Positions 9,781-20,834 of a stretch of DNA of 64,000 nt are shown here, in pieces. The translations under genes and the position numbers were made by a program. The stretch comes from Coprinopsis marcescibilis. Lineage: Eukaryota; Basidiomycota; Agaricomycetes; Agaricales; Psathyrellaceae. A model generated the notes under the pieces. It saw only the letters and a list, made by a program, of their open reading frames with translations, had not been told where the DNA came from and ran no database searches. The stretch is from contig ML210156.1 in NCBI GenBank assembly GCA_004369085.1, positions 124,001 to 188,000 of the forward strand. Direction: 5' to 3'. The first letter of the stretch is position 1; every line of letters begins with the position of its first letter.

Positions 9781-12700
9781 ATGTCTACGACCAGACTCGG
9801 ATGCTTTGTTCGTGGCGACACTTCCAACCACGCGTTCACAGTCCAGATTCCTTCAAATGACGATGTCAGCACCCTCAAGAAGCTGATCAAACAGAAAAAG
9901 TCAAACCGTTTGGCGCACATCGACGCACCCGACATCCAGCTCTTCAGCGATTCTATTCCCGAAAACGACAACCTAGAAGCCACAGTCAAGGCCATTAAAT
10001 TCAATGAGCGTAAGGAGCTTCCATCTGGAAAGAAGATATCAGAAGTTTTTCAGGCACCAGAGAAAGGACATATTCATGTTATCGCAGTCATTCCTCTCGG
10101 TGAGTGGTGCACGACGTTCCGCCCTTGCTGCTTTTCGCATTACCTGTCCTCATATAATCCAGCTTCCACACCCGTCATCGCTCTAAACTGCGTTGTCTCT
10201 GGCGACCGGGCAGAGCAGATGTTCACTGTCAAGATTGCTCCGACAGACAATGTCAACATTCTCAAAGCCTCGATCCGGGAGCAAAACCTAGACCGTTTCG
10301 CCAATATCGCCGTCAGCGCCATACAGCTCTTCAAAGTTTCGCTACACCTCGACAACGACCTGGATAGGAGGCTGGCAGCCCTCAAGATTGACGAGCAAGA
10401 GAAACTCTCGCCTTTCCAGAAGATCTCTGCGGTGTTCGAGGATATACCAGACAGTACGCTCCATGTTGTTGTACTTGCACCCGCAGGTGAGCTGTTCCCG
10501 CAACTGGCCATTTTCCCTGTGTTCATCCCCCTTTCAAGCGGGTCTCAAACGTGCAATTTTTCCCTCTCTGTCGCAGTATGATCTCTCGAAGCGCACCAAA
10601 CTTGCCACAGAAGATAACATCATGACCTCCTGTAAGCTGTCGACCTACCCTCACCTCTCAATACGCTTGCCAATTATGTTCCAACAGGGACCCGATATCA
10701 CGAAATGTGTATGTAGCGCACCCTTTCTTTTTCATCTGTATTCACCTGATCACATCAGATCATGACGATTGGGAGACGTTGCATGACCTTTGGGAGACGC
10801 TTTGGTTTGCTCCCAAAGACCCTATACCGTATTTCCAATGTGTCTCCGTCGAGAGGGACCAAACGTGCCCCGAAGTCCAGACGCCAAACCAAGCATGGAT
10901 TCTCAAACTCCCTCAGGCGGTAGCAAGAGTCCTGGACATCCTGCCCAAAGGAATCTTGCTTCGAGATGAAATCTTCGCGGCTGTTGAGGGCGTTATGGCC
11001 GGGTGCGAACCATCCGCGCGACTGTCTTTCAAGTCCAACGACCCGTCGAAAGGGTTCCTCGATTCCATCCAATCGCCCTCCCAGGTACCACAGAAAAATG
11101 GTGTTGTTGTGATAGGTCAGCCCGGCATTGGTGCGTATGCTTTTGTTCTTAGTATCAGATCTGCTTTGACCAAGCCGTGCAGGAAAATCCACTTTTCTGC
11201 GGGTTCTCTTCGTTCTCCTTCTTCACGCCCAGTGGCCGGTCATGTTCCAGTACCACCCCGATTTCGTCGTTTTAGTCTGCAAAGACGGCGTCAAAGTCAG
11301 CGGGATCCGGGATATCAAAACATTTGCAGACATCCATGGGTCGAATGAACGGCGAGTCGTTGCGCTGGTGGATTCAACGGAGAAGTTGTTATGCCCCAGC
11401 TCGGAATATTACGTCAACAATCCGCCCATATTCATCGTCCAGACTCCGTCGCCCAGCCAGAGCCGACTGGCGTGGCGTTCCAAGATAACCGACATTGAAC
11501 GGTTCGTTCTCAAACCATGGACCCTCCAGGACCTGCTAACTGCGTACGTGCCAACTTTTCTCCCTTGAAACGTGTTCTCGTTTACAACGATATTTCTATT
11601 TTTAGCCGATTCTTGCAACACCACGATCCATCTTCGGAACGGGCGATTGCCGACCTCTTTTATCGGTTCCAGCCCTCTGCTCGTGATTCATACGCAAAGG
11701 ACGTTCAAACATATGCAGGCATGGTGCAGGCGGCAGTTGGAGGTCTTACTTTTGATCGGCTTCAAAGCATCGTCAACGAGGCTAATAAGCTCGATTACGG
11801 AGACCTGTCGCACCTGGTTATAACCATGCGCCCCGCAACGCTCACTACAAGGGACGATGACGACAATAACGCCAACATGGACACGGCCCCGGTCACGAAC
11901 ATGGACATGGACATGGAGGTGGACCGAACGAGGTGCGAGTTTACCATTGGGGGGCGCGAAACCTACGAGATGTTGGTCGATGCTTTCAGCCTTTCCGAGG
12001 CTAAGCAAGCCGACCGATTCTACAAGATCTTTTCCAGGCACCCATCTTCGAAGACGGTGGCAGGCTGGTTGCTCAATGACAGGGTTCACACCATCTTCCC
12101 GGCGGGTGGTTGCTGGCCACTCTGGGATCTGCAGAAATCATCAACACAGGGGCCAAAAATGCAACACCACTACAAGATGGACCAAGATACGCCACCGAAA
12201 TCGTACCTCCACATCAGCAAATCCGGTTTCGACATCACTAAGAACCCAAAGGCGGACGAGGGGTATCCAACATTACCTCTCCTCACATCCGATTCGCTCC
12301 CAGAGGTTCTGAGATCTGGGTACTACCAACCCCCCAAAGGGCAGGCGTCCTTTGATGCCTTCATTTACGATGAAAGTTCTTCGACTATCCTTGTCCTTCA
12401 GGTATCGGCGGGTCAAACACAAGGTGTCAATGCCAAAGGCATCGAAATGTTGCACAAGCGCGGCGATGTCAAGCGCATCGTCTATGTTGTTGTTACACCG
12501 CCAAAGACCTACGTAGACGTCAGTGTCGCGCATACGGTCGACGAGATGATGGAGCCAGAAAAGTATCAAATTGTTCTTGAGAGCATTGTTCCAACGTACG
12601 CACCGAAAGCTTATTTTCAGGTTGATTTATTGATTTTGAATATGTTACAGGTCTATCCCGACAGAGGGCTGTTAACCCTTGGGTCACATTGTCATGCATG

Positions 12701-12785
12701 GTGCACGCGACGTCTTTCGAAACCAGTGTGCAGTGCGCTTAATGAATGCGAGCTAATTTCTTCCTTGAACATTAATTCAATTTAG
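9781..12785 (+). CDS. Crinkler-type P-loop NTPase / restriction-endonuclease-like protein, tandem N-domains
   Basis: Seven exons join in phase: 9781-10099, 10163-10486, 10539-10631, 10688-10708, 10759-11130, 11183-11543 and 11606-12785 (889 aa). Residues about 1-105 form a Crinkler ubiquitin-like N-domain; about 110-215 form a second, diverged copy with a similar layout. A P-loop NTPase follows, with GQPGIGKST (Walker A) split by intron 5. The C-terminal part has a restriction-endonuclease-like core (FDAFIYDE, then LVLQVSAG about ten residues on). This is the Crinkler-RHS architecture known from oomycetes and basidiomycetes, where the nuclease domain is thought to act on DNA of another cell or an invader. 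No signal peptide is seen. The residues after about 12600 may be read-through of an unspliced end. Exon 3 uses an acceptor at 10538; the more obvious CAG at 10576 would give a stop. Confidence 0.75.
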
Positions 12786-13394
12786 TATAGTGTATTGTGT
12801 AGTTGGCGTGTAATTTTGTGCTCTTTGAGTCTGGGTGTGCGCTCAAGGCGCGGGGATATAAGATGGGTGTGGAACTGATCAGACGTTTTCATCGTTCATG
12901 GATCTGGCTGATCCGTTTAGACTCCATTTTTTTGTACTTGCGCCCGCAGGTGAGCTCTTCCTGTGACTGCCATTTCCCCTATGTTCATTCCCTTTTCAAG
13001 CGGGCGTGTAGTTTTCCCTCTTTACAGCGCGATGTCCTGAAGCGCAACAAACTTGCCACATAAGGTAACGATCGTGGTGGGAAGTGCCCTCACATCGTGT
13101 GCACCCGTAAGCTGTAGACCCTACATCACCTGTTTTGCCTTATGGTCGTGCAATCACTGCAAGTGTCCAAAATTCCTCAAGTCCAATTCACGAACGGGCG
13201 CTTAATGCTATCAAGGACTTGCTCGATGATGATCTTGAACAAGTATCAATTACCGAAACCAGGACGCAGCTGTCGCGCAGATTACCCTGGCATAACATTC
13301 GACTGACCTATGTACAGGATGCATCGTGTTCGTCATGGTTTGTCTGTGTGTGATCTCAAGGATGGAAGGAGTGCGACAGAGACATGGACCCGCC
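12786..13394. other. Crinkler debris joined to a repeat-family 5' flank
   Basis: No intact gene. 12926-13063 copies the intron 2/exon 3 region of the Crinkler gene. About 13190-13394 copies the upstream flank of copies A and B, including gtgatctcaaggatggaagg. Confidence 0.55.
12926..13063 (+). pseudogene. Crinkler gene fragment (intron 2 and exon 3 region)
   Basis: The sequence resembles 10465-10615 of the upstream Crinkler gene, including the shared donor CCCGCAGGTGAGCT, the ttttcaagcggg acceptor region and the coding end (LKRNKLAT versus SKRTKLAT). The GAA after LAT is replaced by TAA. No other Crinkler exon follows, so it is a relic of a second copy or of a local duplication. Confidence 0.6.
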
Positions 13395-13564
13395 ACATGA
13401 CCCTCAATTTTGACGTCATCAGATATGCCTTGAACCGAAACAGATTCCGGGTCGAGGAGGAGATGATCAGTTGGAATCAAGTCGTGTCGACAAAGTCCAG
13501 CGAGAGCTACAAGAAGCAATTGGCGACTCTTATTGCCAGACCCCTCGAAAGCTGGAGAAAGTGA
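13395..13564 (+). pseudogene. Repeat-family copy F (last part of exon 4 fused to the upstream flank)
   Basis: The conserved upstream flank runs straight into the final part of exon 4, from about DVIRYALNRNRFRVEEEMISWNQ onward, to TGA 13562-13564. Exons 1-3 and most of exon 4 are deleted. The remaining codons are closest to copy B (LESWRK end). An open frame from 13310 joins flank and gene but has no homolog for its first third. Confidence 0.7.
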
Positions 13565-14340
13565 CAACATATTCCGGATTTAATATACTATCCTTGTCCG
13601 CGCGATGTCCCATTATACCGCGACGCCGTCACTGACTTACGCGACCTATTTAATTTTTACTCGAGCCGAGTTCAACAACGCTACTTACTATGGTACGGGA
13701 CCTTGAGCCTGCCGTTTCTTATCTCATACCTTCAACAATTCTTTGAATTTGTCGGGCACTATCCGAGTTATGACACTCCTTTTTCTCGTCTGACTGGGAT
13801 TGTCTCATTGCGACTGCATGATTGTAGATTTATCGCGCCGAGCTTGATCTAAATAAGTATACCCGCATTCAATAGCGGTAGGGAGCAAGCACAGAGGCCG
13901 TGGATAGCCTTCCTCAACGGGACCGTGCTCAGCTTGGGCGTGTCCACACATGTGCAAGATCTTGTTGAAACTGGTTTGTGGGCGCTTAATTGACACATCA
14001 GATCCGCTGATAGTGAGAACCTGGGCAATAGCCGGGGACCTCCTCTGACACCATGCATGACTGCACATCTCGTTCGTTCGACGGTCTTGAATACATTACT
14101 GTGAAACGTTGATACAGGTGCCACTGAGACTGCCTGATGGAGTACCTACTAAATATACACTATAGTTGCATCGTGTTCGCCATAGGCTATTGTGACGGGT
14201 GGACCTGGCATATGATCGACTTGAACCATCGATAACATCGGTTTACCCAGGTACTGATTGTTTCGAACCACAAAAGTTCCCCACGCCCACGCCCTGCGTT
14301 TTGTCCTTCCTCATCCCCCAAACTGTGAACAGTTGTTATA
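13565..14340. other. Intergenic upstream of copy G
   Basis: No gene seen. About 13830-13920 matches 35723-35830 in inverted orientation. The duplication that links copies G and L therefore extends into their outer flanks. The dyad motif of copy G is at 14224-14243. Confidence 0.5.
14224..14243 (+). promoter_or_regulatory. Conserved ATCGAT-type motif, copy G
   Basis: ACCATCGATAACATCGGTTT, one half-site altered, about 100 bp before the copy G ATG. Role inferred. Confidence 0.4.
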
Positions 14341-15241
14341 ATGTCTTCGACGTCCAAACCGCTGTTTCAGGAGATAGATCTAATGCCTGGAGATCTCACT
14401 TCAGACGATAAAGTGGTCTGGTAAGCTACAACGTACACACCTGCGCTGCCGGCGGACGGGCCTAAAATGTCGTTCAGGCTTGTGTACGTGGCTGACTGGG
14501 AGCCAGAATTCTTCTTGCTCTCCCATGGTCTTGTAAGTTATTGGTTCTGCATGTCCTATGGGTCCCTAATCCTCCCGTTTCAGGAGGGAATCATTGACCG
14601 GCAGGCGTTGGAAAGGCTGAGTTGTGACCAGTTTTTCTTCTATGCTGGGGACATGCCGGACAGAGATCCCGAATCAAAGGAACGACTCGTGCTCGCCATC
14701 CGCTTCTGCCCATGCTCTTCTACATACAATAAAAACTGGCTTGAACAAACCATGTCAGCTCATGCAAAAAGGCGAGTTTGGGCTGTAGCATCAAACCCCC
14801 GTTGTCGGCTGACTCCAGGGTTCCAGCTTCCCCAATAACCACCGAGCAGCCTTTCTCTTTGCCGCTCGACACAAGTGGGAAAGCCTGAGGACAACTCGTT
14901 TTCTGAATGGCTGGTTTCAAACTGTCTTGAATGTGGCTGGCCGTTTCACATTTGTTCTTGTGAAGGTACAGTTTAGGGATTGGCACGTTCTCGAACGCAC
15001 CGGGTTTAATGAAAATTTTGGGGACCTGATACGGGCAGGAACAGAGTGCATGGATGTTGACGAAATTAGGGGGGTGGAGATTATTAAATACGTCTTGAAC
15101 CACGACAGATTCTGGGTCGAGGAGGAGATGATCGGCTGGAATCCAGTCGTGTCGACAAAGGCCGGCGAGATCTACAAGAAGACCCTCGCTACCATTACTC
15201 CCGGACCCCTCGAAAGCTATCCCTTTAATCCTAAGAAGTAA
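14341..15241 (+). CDS. Repeat-family protein, copy G (intact, 245 aa; reference copy)
   Basis: Exons 14341-14420, 14478-14532, 14584-14771 and 14827-15241 total 738 nt with phases 2, 0 and 2. The start MSSTSKPLFQEIDL is shared by I, J and L. Intron 3 begins GCGAGT (GC-AG). Exon 3 encodes a QA.E..... helix-like part and AGDMPDRDPESKERLVLA. Exon 4 encodes NNHRAAFLFA, FGDLIRAGTEC, IIKYVLNHDRF and EEEMIGWNPVVSTKA. There is no signal peptide, membrane helix or known catalytic motif. The conserved acidic/arginine block of exon 3 and the EEMIxW block of exon 4 are the likely functional sites. The inverted counterpart is copy L. Function unknown. Confidence 0.7.
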
Positions 15242-15412
15242 TATATGTTCCAGTGATGGCCAATTACATACCCCGACAGCGACGCAGGTACGAACGAACG
15301 AAAGAAAGAAAAGAACAGCCATGTTATTATGTATATCAATTACTAAACTACCTGTAACGAGTCAGTAAGGTATATGGGATATCATATCGTGTCACGTCGT
15401 TAAAGAATCGAC
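15242..15412. other. 3' flank of copy G
   Basis: Contains the (cgaa)n stretch and ttattatgtatatcaat..ctaaac, which recur after copies D, E and H and before I, J and L on the other strand. Similarity to those flanks ends at about 15410, where a fragment of a glutaminase-like gene begins. Confidence 0.5.
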
Positions 15413-15530
15413 CCTCCCCCGAAACGTCCCGCTGATCAACAGGTTGTCGTACTTCAATGCCTGGACTGCAGCACCCTACGCCTGCCGGAGCGAATGTGAT
15501 GACTTGGTCCTGGCGTGTACGTTCTTGCAA
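15413..15530 (-). pseudogene. Fragment of exon 1 of the GtaA-like gene at 50.5-50.8 kb
   Basis: Read on the minus strand, this encodes parts of exon 1 of the GtaA-like glutaminase (source 50525-50655). It includes the stretch with PLINR and the TWSWR end with its GTACG donor. A short internal segment corresponding to the PEGGE region is missing. It is joined directly to a GTPase fragment that starts at about 15537. Such a 118-bp exon capture points to non-homologous end joining or template switching. Confidence 0.65.
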
Positions 15531-15536
15531 GTTGTG

Positions 15537-15903
15537 TGCCACTATCAAGGATGGATCTGACGGCGTAACCGAGGAAAGCATTGTACACGATATCCTTCGG
15601 AAGGATACTGCAAATCGTGTCGTGCTTCAGCTCTTGCGTGAGCTCCAAGAGGGAAAAGCGTTACAAACAACCGGTGCTGGGAAGGAGCTTATGCAGTCCC
15701 TGATACTCCTCCTGAAGGGGGAGCTCGACCAGAGGCAGTTCTTGATTTTCAAGAGAGCGCTGGAGCAGCTTACGGGAAAGACCATTACCAACCCTTCGCG
15801 TAGTCAGAAGCTGAAAGGATGGATGATCAGGGTGAGTTGACATACTCCGGCATGATGAACGCATGACAACTTTCTTGCTTAGCAGTTCAAACTGATTGCG
15901 TAA
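15537..15903 (+). pseudogene. AIG1-like GTPase, 3' fragment (copy 1)
   Basis: Corresponds to the last 100 codons of exon 4 and the 21-nt final exon (15883-15903, QFKLIA stop) of the intact GTPase at 41760-42851, in inverted orientation. The G domain, with P-loop and DTPG motif, is missing. The remaining part is the C-terminal helical region (ILRKDTANRVVLQLLRELQ). The frame is open but there is no start of its own. Nonfunctional fragment. Confidence 0.7.
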
Positions 15904-16382
15904 GGGTGTTTGTGTATTTCATATGTACGGGTTAGAATCGCTTGCAAACTTGTTCTACTTCCAGGGTCTCTACAAAATGTGTTCTCTGGTGCTTGTTGTG
16001 CCAGCTCGGTAAATAGGGACCAGAGTACTGCATTTTGGCACTAATTAATGATGTATGTCGTCCTGTCTCGATAGGAGTGATGTCGACGGAGTGAGGGCTT
16101 ATATTGTGCTTCAAGTTCATGGGTGTTTCGAAATTGAAACGCTTCCTAGATTCACTTTATATACACCGGTGGGGCGTTGGGTCTCATTTGGGAATGGCTC
16201 AGGCTCCAGGTTCATCTCCGTCGATGCCGTGAACTGTGGGAGTGTTGCTAGTAGTGCTGCACGAGTTGGCCATGCTGCAAAGGTGTGGCCAGACTTGAGT
16301 CTCTTAATTTGAATACAAAACTGGTCATGCCGGCTCAATCTCGTGTCATTCTTCTTCTTCCCGCTGTTCATGTTCTGCAGAC
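15904..16382. other. Intergenic between GTPase fragment and GTPase-kinase gene
   Basis: Nearly identical, inverted, to 41283-41759. Contains no conserved reading frame; its open frames differ between the two copies. It is the probable promoter region of the GTPase-kinase gene. Confidence 0.5.
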
Positions 16383-19300
16383 ATGGCTTTTACCAGAGAC
16401 TCTGATCAGCGACTGAGTCGATATGATAACGGCGACGCACTTATCCTGTTCGTGAATTTCAACTCTACCACTAATCTCGGGTTCCGATGTGCCGTGGTCT
16501 TAGGGTCATAGGCCCTTCTGGAGCTGGGAAGAGCACAGTGAGTGGCGCTGAGCCAAGCTGGTAGCGAAGTCGATGACATAGTATCCCTTGCCAGTTTATA
16601 AACAATTATGCCAAGGAACCTGTGGCGAAGGTGACCGAAGGGTATTTAGCATGCACGGAGGCGGTGGAGGCCTTTACTGGAAAGCTTCCGTTAGACAGTG
16701 GTGACCTGTCCTCAAAGAAACAGCTGGTCCTCGTTGATACACCTGGCTTCCTCGCAGGCGATGGAATTCGTGATGAATCGAAACCTCTCAAGCAGATTGC
16801 GGAGTGGCTAAGGCCGAAACATGGGTAAGGAGCTACGAGGCCATGAAACTATTGGGTGTGCGCTGACTCACATGAACCAAGACCTCCAAGGCTGCTGACG
16901 GGGATCATATATCTCCATGATATGTCAGTGAAGACAATCCACAAGGAGATTAGGATGACGTTGTCTATATTTAGCAAGATATGTGGCCAAGATGCAGTAC
17001 CGATGACCATCTTGGTCAAGTCCCACTGGTCAGCAGACGAGGGATGTCAGAAACGCTCCGATGCACTCAACAGCGGGTTTTTCTCCGCCTTGATCAATGC
17101 AGGGGCTGAAAGCATGGATATCAATGGCAATACTACCGAGGAGACGGTCATTCAGCGGCTTTTGGAGAAGGATACGAGGAAGAGCCTTATACAGCTTCAG
17201 AGAGAGCTTGAAGAGGGCAAGAAAATCCCCAGGACTGCAGCCGGGAAAGAATTGAAGAGGACGTTGGAGGAGCTCGTACGAAGCGCGGTGGACTCGAAGT
17301 CGAGGAGTGCGTTGAAGAGGGCTATCAAAGAATTGAAACCAACGCTTGCGCATAGAATTCAGGAGATGCTCGGCTGGAGTGTAAGTGTATATTTGCCTGG
17401 TCATTCATGTCTATATTTCTCAGCTAACAGATCTTCGATTGGGGACAAAGCAAGCTTTGGTAGCGTACCTGGTCTCTGATCACAACGAGAGACACGCCGC
17501 CGGTTATTTGGTGAACAATGGTTCCGAGAATCCTGTTGATTCGAATAATGCAAAGGCAGGTTCCTTAATTCTGTCTATTCTTGGAGCTAAACATTTTTTA
17601 GGCAACCCAAGCACTTGCGGTTGGACAATTAATCAGCGACAATCCACTTCCCATGCTTGGATTATACGAGTTCATCGCACAATATGACCCAGATATTACT
17701 CAACAAATCGAAGAGAACCCCACGTTATCCCAGGCAGCTCTACAGAGCGCCACTCAAGTTGGGAATGGTGAGTACTACTTGGTCAATGTCTAATCCCAAG
17801 AGGTCTTTCTTATCAAAAGATGTCGTGTTGCACTGTGGCACAGTTGCAGGCTCCGACTCTCCCTTACCCATTGACCGCAAAGGACAGGTGCCCTCGAATA
17901 GTCCGTCCCTCGACACGAACGAAGAAAGTACTCCTAAAGTATCGATCGCCGGCACTGTGGCTGCCTCGGGTTTAACCATCGGTTTAGAGGTGTGTGTCAG
18001 AGGTAGTCGCGCCTGCCAATCGCTTGATGGAACGGATCATTTCAGAATTCTTCGCGTTGTGGTATCGTGGATTCGTCACCACCATTGCCGTCACAAGAAG
18101 GATCATCGCCAGCACTGCATCAGCTATCTGATCTACACGCTCAAGACCTTCCAGATTCCATGGAAGCAGCTGTGCGATTAGCCAGGGGCGAAGGCTTTCA
18201 GTGGACAGAGCACACTGCAGGTCTCCAAACCTTGTATGAAATTCTCAAGCAAGTAGTGAATACGAAGGAGCTCTATCAACACGTACTGTCCATGCAAGGC
18301 GAAAGCTTGCAGCTGGTCCTGGACTCTCTGCAATTGGTGAGAAGTGTATCGGAGCTTTACTGTGGTTTGGCTGATAAGCTCCTTGAAGTTACTTAACTAC
18401 CCATCCTGCATCACGGTAACCGACCGTGGCCGTTTTGTGACGGCCTTGATCCACCTTTCCAGCAGAACCCACCTTTATCCAACCTGCCTGGCACTCAAAG
18501 AAGTCAAACTCGGCAAACATCCATTTGCGGCCGGACGTTTTGGTGACGTCTATCGCGGGACATTTCAAGGTCAATGTGTTGCAGTAAAAGTTCGCAGGCT
18601 TTATACCACGAGCAAGGTGTCGAATGTCATCAAAGTCAGTTATGATTGTGGAATCTAGTGCCTTTTGAAATTACTAACTCCTTCCTGTTTCACCAGTCCG
18701 TGTCGAAAGAAGCAATCATCTGGAGCCGCCTGTCTAATCGTAACCTACTCCCGTTCTATGGGGTATACCAAATGGACGACGCATACAACCAGATATGCAT
18801 GGTTTCGCCTTTGATGGAGAATGGTAACGTGTCCGGCTATCTTAAGCGTCACTCATCGAGTAACAGAATACTTTTGGTAAGCATATCTTTCTCGGTTTCT
18901 TTAAACCAGCTTCATCGATTTCTCTTATACTAGCTCGCGGATATCGTGTCTGGAATTCAATACCTCCACGAAAACGGCATTATTCATGGAGACTTGAAAG
19001 CGGTGGGTCTAGAGTCAAGCGAACGCATTACTTGGTATTAATTGCGATGCTAGGTGAACATCCTCGTAACACAGTCCGGCCATGCGTGTCTAGCAGATTT
19101 CGGTTTATCCAAAGTTACTGAATGCAGTGCGCATTCCTGGCCGTCTATCCGTGACACCCCCGTGTCCGGTGTAGGCACACTCCGTTGGCAAGCCCCTGAA
19201 CTTTTTGACCCGGAGGACGAAAGGACATCGTTAACAATGAAATGTGATATATATTCTTTTTCTTGTGTTTGTTATGAAGTGAGTTCTCGACTTGCCCATT

Positions 19301-19632
19301 TTCGAGTAGTTCTTATACATGCATAGATTATGACAGGGAGGGTCCCTTTCTACGAGCATACGAGGGACGAAACTGTGATAATCAAGGTTATGGATGGGTT
19401 GCAGCCATCAAAGCCGACTCCACAGGACGACGCATACACGAAGTTCGGGCTGACAGAAGCTATCTGGGGTCTTATTACAGAATGTTGGCAAAGAGATCCT
19501 TCAATGAGGCCAGACGCCGCCGAGATTGTACAAAGTGGTGTTCTGAGCTCTCAGCATGACCCACGACCAGACTTTGACTGGGACAACAGCAACACCTCGC
19601 GTTTTCGTGTTGCGATGACGGTCCTCTCCTAA
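16383..19632 (+). CDS. AIG1-like GTPase fused to a TKL-type protein kinase (860 aa)
   Basis: Thirteen exons join in phase: 16383-16447, 16504-16537, 16595-16824, 16882-17380, 17424-17555, 17602-17767, 17850-17989, 18046-18336, 18389-18634, 18697-18876, 18934-19002, 19054-19278 and 19327-19632. Residues about 20-165 form a GTPase domain with GPSGAGKST (G1) and DTPG (G3), as in AIG1/GIMAP-like and fungal G-domain proteins. Next come helices (to about 276), two short QAL..L.SD repeats, a low-complexity linker and a helical segment. The kinase starts at about residue 540: glycine-loop AAGRFGDVYRG, VAVK lysine, HGDLKAVN catalytic loop with HGD in place of HRD, DFGLSK, and APE-like QAPE. Intron 5 is GC-AG. 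The second GTPase copy (40246-41282) lacks the kinase part. A two-gene reading cannot be excluded, but no stop, start or phase break separates the parts. Confidence 0.7.
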
Positions 19633-19872
19633 CCTTGAATGTATTACATACTATCTTCGCGGACAACTTGCAATACACACTTTCCGGAGGTTCTCGCGTG
19701 CAGCCCTCCATCTTGCCTTGTGGCGCATGTACCATTCTCCTGCGAGTCTATGAAAAGAATGTTAGACTGTGACCCAGGGAATAACAATAACGAAGTGACG
19801 CACTGTGTCTTCCAATAAGTTGTCCGCCCACATTGAAAGCAAGGTCGATGTTGTCGTACATGCCATCTGGTT
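19633..19872. other. 3' region of the GTPase-kinase gene
   Basis: No gene seen; probably the 3' untranslated region up to the join with family fragment H. Confidence 0.4.
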
Positions 19873-20010
19873 GAACAGATTCCGGGTCGAGGAGGAGATG
19901 ATCAGCTGGAATCCAATTGTGTCAACAAAGGCTGGAAAGATCTAAAAGAAGACGTGGCTACCCTTACTCCCGGACCCTTCGAAAAGTATCCCCCCAATCC
20001 TAAGAACTAG
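19873..20010 (+). pseudogene. Repeat-family copy H (last 40 codons)
   Basis: Starts within the exon 4 block LNRFRVEEEMISWNPIVSTKA, has an in-frame TAA in the following lysine stretch (about 19944), and ends with TAG 20008-20010. Exons 1-3 are missing. Its 3' flank to about 20390 matches the flanks of copies G and E. Confidence 0.7.
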
Positions 20011-20834
20011 TATGGCCAATTACATACCTCGACAGTGACGCATGTACGAACGAACGAAAGAAAGAAAAAGAACAGCCATGTCATTATGTATATCAATTAC
20101 TAAACTACTAGCAACGAGTCAGTAAGGTATATAGGATATCATTTCGTGTCGCGTCGTTAAAAAGAAACTGGTCGTTATAATGGAATGAATGGTAAAAGCT
20201 AGGTATATAGTCGGTTGGATGTTGGATGGTGGATGTCGATGATGGATGTTGGATGATGGTTGGATGGACGTGTAGATGGACGGACGAGTGAATAGAGAGT
20301 AGGAGTAGGAAATTGTGAGAACTAAAAGGCGAATCTGACGATGGATGATGATAGAATCAGTTAGCCGCGCTTGTGTATCGCAATCGAGCACAAGAAACCC
20401 AAGGGAGATGAGAAAGAAAGCAAAGGATTATGAAGTACGAGAAAAAGAATGGAATGGAGGCGGGCGTAGATGGATGGATAAGTATAAAGGCAGGTATCCC
20501 GCAAGTGGAACATGCAGACAAAGCGAAAGAGATTTCAAAGACAAACACAACAAATCAAGGTATAGGTATGAGGTATCATAGTAGGCAGACAGTGCAAGAG
20601 ACAGCTCCCATGGATAGAAGGGATTAGGAATGAAGAGAAAAGACGAAAGACGAAGAGAAAAGCGAAAAAAGACTGAAAAAAACCAACAGAACGAGAAATA
20701 GAACTGAAAGGGGGGTATAGGTATAAAACATCACCGAAAACTCGCACAACGTCGAATTCCCAGTTCATTAATCTTGCCAATAGGTGTCAAGCCAAGGCGT
20801 CAACAAAAGCCCCTCTGACCGCGGCGCATTGACA
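20011..20834. other. Intergenic; repeat-unit flank then purine-rich 3' region
   Basis: 20011-20340 is the family 3' flank. 20390-20720 is A/G-rich on the plus strand (C/T-rich on the minus) and is probably the 3' untranslated region of the minus-strand serine-rich gene. No conserved reading frame. Confidence 0.45.
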
